Below, in pieces: positions 16,496 to 24,435 of a stretch of 64,000 nt of DNA. This DNA is from Desulfuromonadales bacterium (GTDB taxonomy: Bacteria; Desulfobacterota; Desulfuromonadia; Geobacterales; Pseudopelobacteraceae). How positions within the stretch are numbered: the stretch's first letter is position 1; each line of letters begins with the position of its first letter. Below the pieces are notes generated by a model, which was not told the origin of the DNA, ran no database searches, and worked only from the letters and a program-made list of their open reading frames with translations. Both the position numbers and the translations under genes were made by a program. Where the stretch lies: positions 1 to 64,000 of the forward strand of contig DUZS01000004.1 in the NCBI GenBank assembly GCA_013349405.1. Reading direction: 5' to 3'.

Positions 16496-17455
16496 TTACC
16501 CCAGCACCACCCGGTTGCGCCCTGCATTTTTTGCCTGATACAGGGCGGTATCCGCCCTTCTGATCAGGATGTCGGCATCGTCACTCTCCTGAAGCTGCAC
16601 CACACCGAAGCTGGCTGACAAATTAATCGCTTTGGCGCCGACTGTCTGCTTTTCAAAGGCGGTCCGTATCCGTTCAGCCAGGGCTGCCGCAGCTTCACTG
16701 GCGGTGTGTGGCAGAAGAACAATGAACTCTTCACCACCCCACCGGGCAGCAACGTCCTCCGTCCTGATAATATCGCGCAACAGGTCGGAAAAAGTTTTCA
16801 GTATCAAGTCTCCGGCACTGTGGCCATAAGTGTCATTGACGCTTTTAAAATGGTCAAGATCGATCATAATCATGGCAAGAGGGTATGTGTGACGCCGTGC
16901 TGCACTTACCGCTCCATGTAAACATTCGTTGAAATACCGGCGATTGAAGAGTGACGTCAGTTCATCCGTTGCTGCCAGAAGTGAAATGGTCTTGTTTGCT
17001 TCCTTCAATTCCGAGGTGCGCTCTTCAATCAGCTGTTCAAGATTAGTGTAAAACCGTTCGATCACTTTACGCTGCAGGTACAGTTCCCGAAAGACCTGGA
17101 GTTTGCTGCGCAGAATTATCGGCTCAAACGGTTTGATCAGATAATCAACCGCCCCGGTTTCATATCCTTCAATCTGGTCAAGAAGATCCTTTATTCCGGC
17201 GGTCACAAAAATTATCGGAAAATGATGAGTTTTCGGATTTGAGCGGATAAGACGAGCTACCTCAAAGCCGTTCATGCCCGGCATCTGTACGTCGAGAAGC
17301 AGCAAGGCAAAGTCGTGTTTCAGTGATAGTCTCAGGGCGTCATTTCCTGATGAGGCGGTAATAACATCAAAACCTTCATCAGCAATAACTGCTTCAATGG
17401 CCATGATGTTTTGCGGCAGGTCATCTACAATAAGTATCGGGACTTTTTCGGTCAT
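16496..17455 (-). CDS. Response regulator with GGDEF diguanylate cyclase output
   Basis: This 319-residue protein has an N-terminal receiver with phospho-Asp in LLLLDVQMPGMNG and the switch Lys in LIKPFEP, a helical linker (~125-155), and a GGDEF domain with active site RWGGEEFIVLLP. The R-x-x-D inhibitory site upstream is not evident. Such proteins make c-di-GMP when phosphorylated. ATG 17455 is preceded by AAGGAGATTGGA. It is the first gene of the kinase/cheR operon, so the hybrid kinase is its likely partner. An HD-GYP protein further along (59858) could be on the degradation side, but no link is shown. Confidence 0.91.
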   Translation of the reverse strand: MTEKVPILIVDDLPQNIMAIEAVIADEGFDVITASSGNDALRLSLKHDFALLLLDVQMPGMNGFEVARLIRSNPKTHHFPIIFVTAGIKDLLDQIEGYETGAVDYLIKPFEPIILRSKLQVFRELYLQRKVIERFYTNLEQLIEERTSELKEANKTISLLAATDELTSLFNRRYFNECLHGAVSAARRHTYPLAMIMIDLDHFKSVNDTYGHSAGDLILKTFSDLLRDIIRTEDVAARWGGEEFIVLLPHTASEAAAALAERIRTAFEKQTVGAKAINLSASFGVVQLQESDDADILIRRADTALYQAKNAGRNRVVLG

Positions 17456-17471
17456 TCCAATCTCCTTACAA

Positions 17472-18719
17472 TCAGCGCTTTCCGCCGGACATCCTACAGC
17501 TTTCCGGAGTTCTCCGCAACATCCACATAAAAACCGGCCCGGCTAGTCCACCAATGCCTATACAGGCAAAGGCAACTCCCCATTCCGAACGGATTCCGGG
17601 GAGAATCTGCCAGTCACGAAATGTGTCGAGAGCCCAGCCGAAAACGGTCGGAGAAATCATGCCCATTGAATAGCCTATCAGCGATTGCAGCCCCATGGCG
17701 GCGCCAAGATAGCCGGGAGCAACAAGTTCGGTTAAACCGGTTGAAAACACCGGTGACTCGGCGACAATCAGATATCCGTAGACGAGACCGATCGCCAGCG
17801 TCAGCGGAAGGCTGGTGTTAATCAGCCAGCCGAAGGAGAAAGAGAGGATTGCACTGGCAGACATGACGGCGGTAATGGTCGCTGTCCGGCCAAAACGGTC
17901 GGAAAGGGTGCCGGTAATAGCGGTTGAAAAGGCGCCGATTCCGATGAGAACGGCCGCGATGGCCGAAGCGAGTCCGGTGGCCCGGGATGTTTCATAGCCC
18001 CAGCCAACAAGTGCCGACGTGAAAAAGGGCGCCAGCCAGCTGCGCATGCCATACATCTCCCACATATGGGCAGCATAGCCGAAAATCATCAGCAGGGCCG
18101 GGCGGTTTTTGAGGACCTCCCCGGTATAACCGGCTTTACTGCAGGTACGGAGTGGCGGGCGATATCCGGCAAAAAGCGGGAAAGAGAGCAGCGCGCCGGT
18201 ACAAACGCCGAGAGAACAGCATATGAAGGCGACTCTCCAGCCATAGATTCCGGTCAGTACGCCGGTTACCGCCAGAGAAAATGAACCGCCGAGCACCAGC
18301 GAGCCGACATACATGCCGATGGCTTTGCCCCGCTGTCCCGGCTCAAAACGTTCAGCCACAAGTTTAAGTCCCGGCATATAGGTGCCGCCCATGCCGATGC
18401 CGGTCAGGGCACGAAAGAGCATGCCGCTGTAAAAATCATCTGCGTAGAGGGCGAAGAGGAGATTGCCGGCAGCTGAGCAGAACGCTGCAGTGATGAATAT
18501 ATGTTTAATATTGATGCGGTCCGAGAGGATACTGAGGAGGACGCCCGAGGCAATGTAGCCGAGCTGGTAGACCGAAAAGATCATGCCGGCGCGGGTGTTG
18601 TTCATACCCCATTCCTGGCGAAGAACGGGAAGAACGGCGGAGTAGTTAATAAATACCAGCATGATGAAGAGCTGACAGCAGCAGAGAAGCATCAACCAGC
18701 GGGTATTTGAACGAATCAT
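17472..18719 (-). CDS. Major facilitator superfamily transporter
   Basis: This 415-residue protein has twelve predicted hydrophobic helices and a typical MFS start (VFINYSAVLPVLRQEWGM) plus a SDRFGR loop between helices 8 and 9. MFS proteins move small solutes using the proton gradient. The substrate cannot be read. Its start codon overlaps the rfbC-like stop (18716-18719), so it is co-translated with the epimerase and could export or import a sugar-related compound, but this is only context. No signal of specificity was found. Confidence 0.85.
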   Translation of the reverse strand: MIRSNTRWLMLLCCCQLFIMLVFINYSAVLPVLRQEWGMNNTRAGMIFSVYQLGYIASGVLLSILSDRINIKHIFITAAFCSAAGNLLFALYADDFYSGMLFRALTGIGMGGTYMPGLKLVAERFEPGQRGKAIGMYVGSLVLGGSFSLAVTGVLTGIYGWRVAFICCSLGVCTGALLSFPLFAGYRPPLRTCSKAGYTGEVLKNRPALLMIFGYAAHMWEMYGMRSWLAPFFTSALVGWGYETSRATGLASAIAAVLIGIGAFSTAITGTLSDRFGRTATITAVMSASAILSFSFGWLINTSLPLTLAIGLVYGYLIVAESPVFSTGLTELVAPGYLGAAMGLQSLIGYSMGMISPTVFGWALDTFRDWQILPGIRSEWGVAFACIGIGGLAGPVFMWMLRRTPESCRMSGGKR

Positions 18720-19261
18720 GGGAACAGGTCGGCGTCCTTGAATAACATGCCCTGGCTATCTTTGGCAGAAACATTCGGCGCAGTTTTCAGCGGCCATTGA
18801 ATAGACAGTTCGGGGTCATTCCAGGCGATGCAGCGTTCATGTTCAGGGGCATAATATTCGGTGGTGAGATAGAGAAATTCAGCAGCGTCAGACGTTACGC
18901 AGAAACCATGAGCAAAACCGGGTGGAAGCCACATCTGGCGCTTGTTGTCAGCAGACAGCAGTGCGCCGAACCACTGTCCGAATGTTGGCGAACTCCGGCG
19001 AATATCAACAGCAACATCAAAGACCTCGCCAGTTGTCACCCGTACCAGTTTCCCCTGGGGCTGCCGGATCTGGTAATGTAGTCCTCTCAAAACACCGCCT
19101 GCAGAGCGGGAATGATTGTGCTGCACGAAATGGAGATCGACTCCGGTCAATTCCCGCCAGCGTCGTTCATTGAAGCTTTCGAAAAAAAAGCCGCGTTCGT
19201 CACCGAATACGGTCGGCTCAATGATCAAAACGTCAGGGATGGTTGCAGGTGTAATCCGCAT
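18716..19261 (-). CDS. rfbC: dTDP-4-dehydrorhamnose 3,5-epimerase-like protein
   Basis: This 181-residue cupin-fold protein has the RmlC/RfbC pattern: PTVFGDERGFFFESFNERR, QHNHSRSAGGVLRGLHYQ (catalytic His in the RGLHYQ), and GFAHGFCV. RfbC epimerises dTDP-4-keto-6-deoxyglucose on the way to dTDP-L-rhamnose. No rfbA, rfbB or rfbD gene is nearby, so either those are elsewhere or the enzyme acts on a related sugar. It overlaps the MFS gene. Confidence 0.88.
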   Translation of the reverse strand: MRITPATIPDVLIIEPTVFGDERGFFFESFNERRWRELTGVDLHFVQHNHSRSAGGVLRGLHYQIRQPQGKLVRVTTGEVFDVAVDIRRSSPTFGQWFGALLSADNKRQMWLPPGFAHGFCVTSDAAEFLYLTTEYYAPEHERCIAWNDPELSIQWPLKTAPNVSAKDSQGMLFKDADLFP

Positions 19262-19278
19262 GTCAGTCTCCGGAATTT

Positions 19279-20013
19279 TCAGGGGGTTTGATTTTTCAGA
19301 ACGTACGCGGTGCTGCGCTGTTCGGCAAAGGTAAGATGAGCCATCATCGCTTTACGGGCAGCTTCAGAATCCTTTTGGCGGATTGCTTCAAAAATGCTGC
19401 GGTGATGCCGGTAGAGTTGATGATGATCTTCGCTGGTAATATATACCGCCCTCCAGACACTCTGCTGAAATTCCTTCATGGCGTCGAAGAGACTCTGCAT
19501 CAGGTGCAGCCAGACAATGTTGTGGGTGGCCCGGGCAACGACAATATGAAAATTGGCATCAAGATCTTCAGAGGGGAGCAGGCCATCGAGGTTGCGCTCC
19601 ATCCCGGTGATTATCTCCTCCAGACGGCGAATGTCCTCCGGCAGTGCCCGCTCTGCGGCATACCAGGCGGTCCATGATTCCATGCATTTGCGCACCTCGA
19701 TAACATCCAGTGCCCGGTCTTGCTGCACGCGAATCAGTTCACTCAAGGTGTTAGTCGCGGAGGTGTCCACCAGAGACATAACAACGGTGCCGCCCCCCTG
19801 ATAAGACAGTACCAGGCCGGATGAAGCGAGAACATTGAGAGCTTCCCGGACAGACGGGCGGGAGACGCCGAACATTTCGGCAAGCTCCCGTTCCGGCGGC
19901 AGTTTATCCCCGGGGGCGAATTCACCGGACAGGATAGAGGCGCGAATCTGGTCAGCTATCTGGGTTGAAACTTTTTTCGGTTTAATCGGTTGAAAATTCA
20001 TGATCCGTTCCAT
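19279..20013 (-). CDS. FadR/GntR-family transcriptional regulator, likely lactate-responsive
   Basis: This 244-residue protein has an N-terminal winged helix-turn-helix (IADQIRASILSGEFAPGDK, then PPERELAEMFGVSRPSVREA) and a C-terminal FCD ligand-binding domain (~95-235) with conserved His and Asp (for example LDANFHIVVA, HHRSIFEAI). FCD regulators of the LldR/PdhR group bind TGGT-N3-ACCA-like operators and respond to lactate, pyruvate or similar acids. The gene is near the lactate dehydrogenase, permease and lut genes, so lactate control is a sensible inference. The second Met (20001) is an alternative start. Its own upstream region has GGTTGTGCAACC at 20065-20076. Confidence 0.85.
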   Translation of the reverse strand: MERIMNFQPIKPKKVSTQIADQIRASILSGEFAPGDKLPPERELAEMFGVSRPSVREALNVLASSGLVLSYQGGGTVVMSLVDTSATNTLSELIRVQQDRALDVIEVRKCMESWTAWYAAERALPEDIRRLEEIITGMERNLDGLLPSEDLDANFHIVVARATHNIVWLHLMQSLFDAMKEFQQSVWRAVYITSEDHHQLYRHHRSIFEAIRQKDSEAARKAMMAHLTFAEQRSTAYVLKNQTP

Positions 20014-20107
20014 TCAAAAAAAGGGTGCCGGAAGCAGTCGCCCTCTTTCTATAATATTTTTTACGGTTGTGCAACCGGGGCAGTACTGTCTTTGAGATAA
20101 AATCAGT

Positions 20108-21202
20108 TCAGAAAAGTGTATCAAGGAGATCAAAATCGAGATAGGACTCTGCAAGGCTTTTGATCAAGGTCAGCTTTTCGGTGTCGTCGGCGGTTATTTT
20201 TGACACATCCTCAGTGACGATCCGGTAGAGTTCCGCCGTGGAGAGTTGCTCGGCGCGCATATACGGAATATTACTGCGATCAAGGATCATCTGCGTGATC
20301 GTGCTGACCGGAGCCGTCCCGGGGATGACGAGGCCGACAATCAGCTGGCGATATGCCGGAATTTTATAGAGGTTTGCCAGAGTTACCAGTAACTCGTCAC
20401 GACTGCTGGTAACAATCAGCAGTGATGGTTCACAGATAAGTTCCGTAACCCGCTGAGTTGAAGGGGCACCGATGAGGATATGATGTATTATTCTGCTCGC
20501 TTCGCGCCTGTTACCATGGATGGGCAGTCCGAGCAGTCGGGAGATGCGCCTGAGCGTCGGATTGGCCAGAACCGGATGATAGTCAACGCCGCCGATCACT
20601 CTCATTTTCTCGTCAGCAAGGGCGCGAGTAAGATAATCAAGGGTGCGCTCACGTTTTTCAGGTATCAGTTTATTGGCAAGCACTGCCCGTACCTCGACCC
20701 CCTCTTTCTCGAACAGAGCCAACCCCATATAGATTTTATCAACAACATTGCCCAGGCCGCCGCCGGTCACCATTAACACGGGAGCATTCAACATCCGGGC
20801 AATGTGAGCGTTGGATGTCTTCATCACTGATCCGACTCCGGGGTGCCCTGAGCCCTCGATAATAATGAAATCACATCTTTTTTCAAGCTCCTCATAGGCC
20901 CGCATGATTCGTTCATGCAGTTCATGGGGGGATATTTCTCCATCAACCACCTTACGTGTCGTCTCGGGATGAACCACAACCGGTGACATCCAGCGCAGCT
21001 CTTTTTCCAGGTCAAAGACCTGTGCAATCAGCGCGGCATCCTTGTCTACCGAGAGGCGATGGTACGTGGCCGGCTTGGGGCCGAGCGGCTTGAAAAATCC
21101 GACGTTGCGATATTTTTTACGGGCTAGATGCATCAAGCCGATACTGGTGGTGGTTTTGCCGCAGTTTTGTCCGGTTGCCGCAATGAATATTTTTTTTGCC
21201 AT
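20108..21202 (-). CDS. P-loop/DRTGG protein resembling the N-terminal part of phosphotransacetylase
   Basis: This 364-residue protein begins with a BioD-like P-loop (IFIAATGQNCGKTTTSIGL) and continues with a VMMVTGGGLG-type nucleotide-domain core (FIIIEGSGHPGVGS), then a C-terminal DRTGG-like domain (~215-335). This is the regulatory half of long phosphotransacetylases. The catalytic PTA domain is absent. Stand-alone versions of this architecture exist and have no agreed function. The start at 21202 follows GAGGAACACCATCA; an upstream ATG would add nine residues. It lies between the regulator and the lactate dehydrogenase. A link to acetyl-phosphate is only suggested. Confidence 0.75.
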   Translation of the reverse strand: MAKKIFIAATGQNCGKTTTSIGLMHLARKKYRNVGFFKPLGPKPATYHRLSVDKDAALIAQVFDLEKELRWMSPVVVHPETTRKVVDGEISPHELHERIMRAYEELEKRCDFIIIEGSGHPGVGSVMKTSNAHIARMLNAPVLMVTGGGLGNVVDKIYMGLALFEKEGVEVRAVLANKLIPEKRERTLDYLTRALADEKMRVIGGVDYHPVLANPTLRRISRLLGLPIHGNRREASRIIHHILIGAPSTQRVTELICEPSLLIVTSSRDELLVTLANLYKIPAYRQLIVGLVIPGTAPVSTITQMILDRSNIPYMRAEQLSTAELYRIVTEDVSKITADDTEKLTLIKSLAESYLDFDLLDTLF

Positions 21203-21309
21203 TGATGGTGTTCCTCGCTCGTGACACAAAATAGAGGATATGTCAGCAGCGGTTTATAGCATTAATTCCGCTAAAACGGAGCAAATTTCTTCGCTTATAA
21301 ATGAATTCA

Positions 21310-21334
21310 GCCGGAGGAAATCCTTCCCTCCGGC
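21310..21334. terminator. Hairpin downstream of the lactate dehydrogenase gene
   Basis: GCCGGAGG (21310-21317) pairs with CCTCCGGC (21327-21334) around a 9-base loop. It lies in the 178-base gap after the FAD/Fe-S dehydrogenase stop and upstream of the P-loop/DRTGG gene. There is no U-run on the minus-strand side, so termination strength is doubtful. Confidence 0.45.
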
Positions 21335-21407
21335 CTGGAAAGGAGCACAAATGGCAGTATGTGCTCGTCCGGCACTCATAATACCGGAATTGTATCGACT
21401 GAGTACG

Positions 21408-24317
21408 TCACACCCAGTTCGTTGACTCCAGCTGCACTTCGTCACCGTTATTCAGATTCCTGCGGGTGGTACAGCGATCCACCAGATAGGCGATGGACTG
21501 ATAGTTGATACCGCTGTGTTGTGACAGGCCGATTTCGCAGGGGCGGCTGTTGGAGTAGCCGGTTTTGCACTCTTTCGGCAGAGATGGTTTCAGTTCTGCG
21601 AGCGCCGTTGCTGTCAATTCCGGCGTATCAAAGCCTTTGCTGCCGGCAAATCCGCAGCAGGTGACTTTGGTCGGCGTAACGATCTTTGCAACACAGGCGA
21701 GGGCAACGGCCCTGAACTTTTCCGTCAACAGCATTTTGGTGGAACTGCAGGTGACATGGATTGCCACTGTTTCCGGTGACCTGGTAAAGATCAGGCGTTG
21801 CATGAGGAAGTCATGAATAAATTCAACTGTTTCATAGAGTTTGAGTTTTTTATCCAGTACTTGGCGCATGCGATACAGGCAGGGACTGGTATCACAGAGC
21901 ACCGGATATTCACCATTGTTGCTGGCGGTCATCAGCGTTTTTTCCAGTTCACGGCTTTTGGTTTCTGCCGCTTCAAAGAAACCTTTGCTGTCAAAGGCCA
22001 TACCACAGCAGAGTTTGTCCATATCCTCCGGCAGGATCACTTCATAACCGGCTTTTTCCAATACCGCCAGTACCGCCTGGTTGAGCGGTCGCTGGTCGGG
22101 ATCACTCTGTGCCGGCCCCATCATTCTGCTGGAGCAGCTGGGGAAATAGACCACTTTCGGTTTTTTGCCGGCTGCGTGTTGTTGTGCTGAACATGGGCTT
22201 GAACCACGCTGCGGCATCCAGGGTGTCCAGAGTGGCATGGCATTCTGAGACAGTCCACGGGCTGTGCCGGTCAAGCGCAGCATGGCCGGGGTACCAAGTG
22301 CCTTGTGCATCAGGTCAGCAAACGTGAGACCGGTTCGCACCAGAGCTGCGGTGCCGGCAAAATGGCGGGCTACAAAGTTGGCGGTGGCATTGGCCTGTGA
22401 ACCATGTTTTTCGTTGCGCAGTATCTTGGTGTAATCGCCGCTATTGATGGAGACCGGGCAGGTGGTGGCGCACAACCCGTCCACCGCACAGGTGGCTTCA
22501 CCCCAATAGTTGTAATCCTGCTCAAGGCGCTGCAGCTGGCTTGCGTCTGCTCCGGATTGCCGCAAGCCGGCTATCTGCCGTTGGGCAGTGATGCGCTGAC
22601 GTGGCGTGGCGGTCAGGTTCTTTGACGGGCACATGATCTCGCAGAATCCGCATTCAATGCACTTGTCGATCTTCTCATGCGCCTGCGGCATGTGTTTGAG
22701 GTTCTCCAGATACACGGCTGGATTGTCGTTGATGATAACCCCGGGGTTGATCAGATTGTGCGGATCAAAGGCTTTCTTGATCCGTTTCATCAGGCAATAA
22801 GCCTTGACTCCCCATTCCATCTCGACAAACGGGGCCATGTTGCGTCCGGTGCCATGCTCGGCCTTCAGGGCGCCGCCGTAGCTGTTGACCACCATGGCGC
22901 AGACTTCCTTCATGAAGGTGTCATACTGCTCGACCTCCTCCTGCTGGGTGAAATCCGGGGTCAACACAAAATGCAGGTTGCCGTCCAGGGCATGTCCGAA
23001 AATGATGGCATCACCATAGCCGTTGCGTATCATCATGCTGCGCAGTTCAACCGTCGCCTCAGCCAGTCGTTCCAGTGGGAAGGCGATATCTTCAATAATA
23101 ACCGACGTTCCGATACGCCGCACGTTGCCGACAGCCGGGAACAGACCCTTACGGATATTCCAGAGTGCTTCATATTCCGCTTTGACATCGGTAAAAGCGA
23201 TCGGGAATACCGTTGGTATGCCGTTCAGTCGCTGCCTGACTTTTTCCACCTGTTGGTCCAGCTCATCATGGTTTTCTCCCCGAACCTCCACCAGCAGGGA
23301 TGTGACGTTTTCGTCAAGGGTTTTCAGATATTCCGGCATACCCGGTTTATCTTCCACAGCACGCAGCGATATCCGGTCCATCAGTTCTGCTGCGGAAACC
23401 ACCGTGCGATCGAGCTGCATGACCCCGCGGCAGGCAGTGGCGATATCGGGAAAGAAAATCAGGGCTGATGCCTTATGGGCATGTTCGATAATGGTACGAA
23501 AGGTGATGTCGGCGATAAAACCGAGAGTGCCTTCGGAACCGATCATCAGATGCTTGATAATTTCGATAGGGTCCTGGTGATCGACAAACGAGTTGATACC
23601 ATATCCGGTCGTGTTTTTGATCTTGTATTTGCGCGTGATCAGCTCAAACAGGGAACTGTCGGCAGCGATCTCGTCGCGAATAGACTCAACCGTTGTAACC
23701 AGTTCGCGGTGACCGGCCAGAAAATCTGCACGGGATGCCGGGTCGGAAGTGTCCAGGAGGGTACCATCGTGAAAGATGATTTTCATCTCCGTAACGGTCT
23801 TGTAACTGTTGTCGGTGGTGCCGCAGCACATGCCGCTCGCGTTGTTGGCGGCAATGCCGCCGATCATGGCATGGTTGATCGAGGCCGGGTCCGGTCCGAT
23901 CTTGCGGTCATACGGTTTCAGGTAGGCATTGGCTTCAGCGCCCAGGATGGCAGGTTCCAGCGAGATGGTATCGCCGTTGTCAGAAATAACGCATTTTCCC
24001 CAGCCGCCGGACATGACCAGCAGCACCGAATCAGTAACCGCCTGGCCGGAAAGACTGGTGCCGGCAGCCCGGAACGTGACGGCAATTTTGAGAGAGCCGG
24101 CAACCCTGATGATGTGCGTCATTTCCTCTGCAGTCCTGACTTTGATGACAATTTTTGGTATCAGGCGGTACACGCTTGCATCGGTTCCGTAGGCCATGGT
24201 GCTGATCGGATCGCAGAACATCCGTGATTCCGGGATGAACGAGATGCACTCGTGGTAGAAGGTGCGATATGCGTCCGGGAGGCGGGCAATGTCAGCAGAA
24301 TTCGTTTGTGTGATCAC
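21408..24317 (-). CDS. FAD- and Fe-S-containing dehydrogenase, probable D-lactate dehydrogenase (Dld-II-like)
   Basis: This 969-residue protein has an N-terminal FAD-binding (PCMH/BBE) domain with VTFRAAGTSLSGQAV and GTGRNMAPF, and the long C-terminal part is Fe-S protein-like. Two four-cysteine clusters (CIECGFCEIMCP near residue 553 and CAVDGLCATTCP) are followed by two CCG-type domains (CCGMAFDSKG, CCGFAGSKGF). The fused glycolate oxidase/CCG layout matches Dld-II-type D-lactate dehydrogenases, which pass electrons to quinone. Neighbours support lactate: the permease lies directly upstream on the same strand and the LutCB system diverges from it. D-2-hydroxyacids other than lactate (for example 2-hydroxyglutarate) are an alternative. 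A 119-base gap with a G/C-rich palindrome separates it from the permease. Confidence 0.83.
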   Translation of the reverse strand: MITQTNSADIARLPDAYRTFYHECISFIPESRMFCDPISTMAYGTDASVYRLIPKIVIKVRTAEEMTHIIRVAGSLKIAVTFRAAGTSLSGQAVTDSVLLVMSGGWGKCVISDNGDTISLEPAILGAEANAYLKPYDRKIGPDPASINHAMIGGIAANNASGMCCGTTDNSYKTVTEMKIIFHDGTLLDTSDPASRADFLAGHRELVTTVESIRDEIAADSSLFELITRKYKIKNTTGYGINSFVDHQDPIEIIKHLMIGSEGTLGFIADITFRTIIEHAHKASALIFFPDIATACRGVMQLDRTVVSAAELMDRISLRAVEDKPGMPEYLKTLDENVTSLLVEVRGENHDELDQQVEKVRQRLNGIPTVFPIAFTDVKAEYEALWNIRKGLFPAVGNVRRIGTSVIIEDIAFPLERLAEATVELRSMMIRNGYGDAIIFGHALDGNLHFVLTPDFTQQEEVEQYDTFMKEVCAMVVNSYGGALKAEHGTGRNMAPFVEMEWGVKAYCLMKRIKKAFDPHNLINPGVIINDNPAVYLENLKHMPQAHEKIDKCIECGFCEIMCPSKNLTATPRQRITAQRQIAGLRQSGADASQLQRLEQDYNYWGEATCAVDGLCATTCPVSINSGDYTKILRNEKHGSQANATANFVARHFAGTAALVRTGLTFADLMHKALGTPAMLRLTGTARGLSQNAMPLWTPWMPQRGSSPCSAQQHAAGKKPKVVYFPSCSSRMMGPAQSDPDQRPLNQAVLAVLEKAGYEVILPEDMDKLCCGMAFDSKGFFEAAETKSRELEKTLMTASNNGEYPVLCDTSPCLYRMRQVLDKKLKLYETVEFIHDFLMQRLIFTRSPETVAIHVTCSSTKMLLTEKFRAVALACVAKIVTPTKVTCCGFAGSKGFDTPELTATALAELKPSLPKECKTGYSNSRPCEIGLSQHSGINYQSIAYLVDRCTTRRNLNNGDEVQLESTNWV

Positions 24318-24352
24318 GGCATGCTCCTGTTGGTGCGTTGGTAGGAAAATCT

Positions 24353-24425
24353 AACCCCCCTCGCTCCCCCCTTATCAGGGGGGAAGTTTAAAGCCCTCCC
24401 CTGATAAGGGGAGCGGGGAGGGGTT
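24353..24425. repeat. G/C-rich inverted repeat between the lactate permease and dehydrogenase genes
   Basis: Left arm about 24353-24384 and right arm about 24394-24425 are near-perfect complements, with core CTTATCAGGGG / CCCCTGATAAG and a short AGTTTAAAG-like spacer. It may be an mRNA processing or attenuation site, or simply a repeat. It is similar in style (C-rich/G-rich arms, AT-rich centre) to the element at 2855-2941, but the sequence is not the same. Confidence 0.75.
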
Positions 24426-24435
24426 GGGGTTGCCG

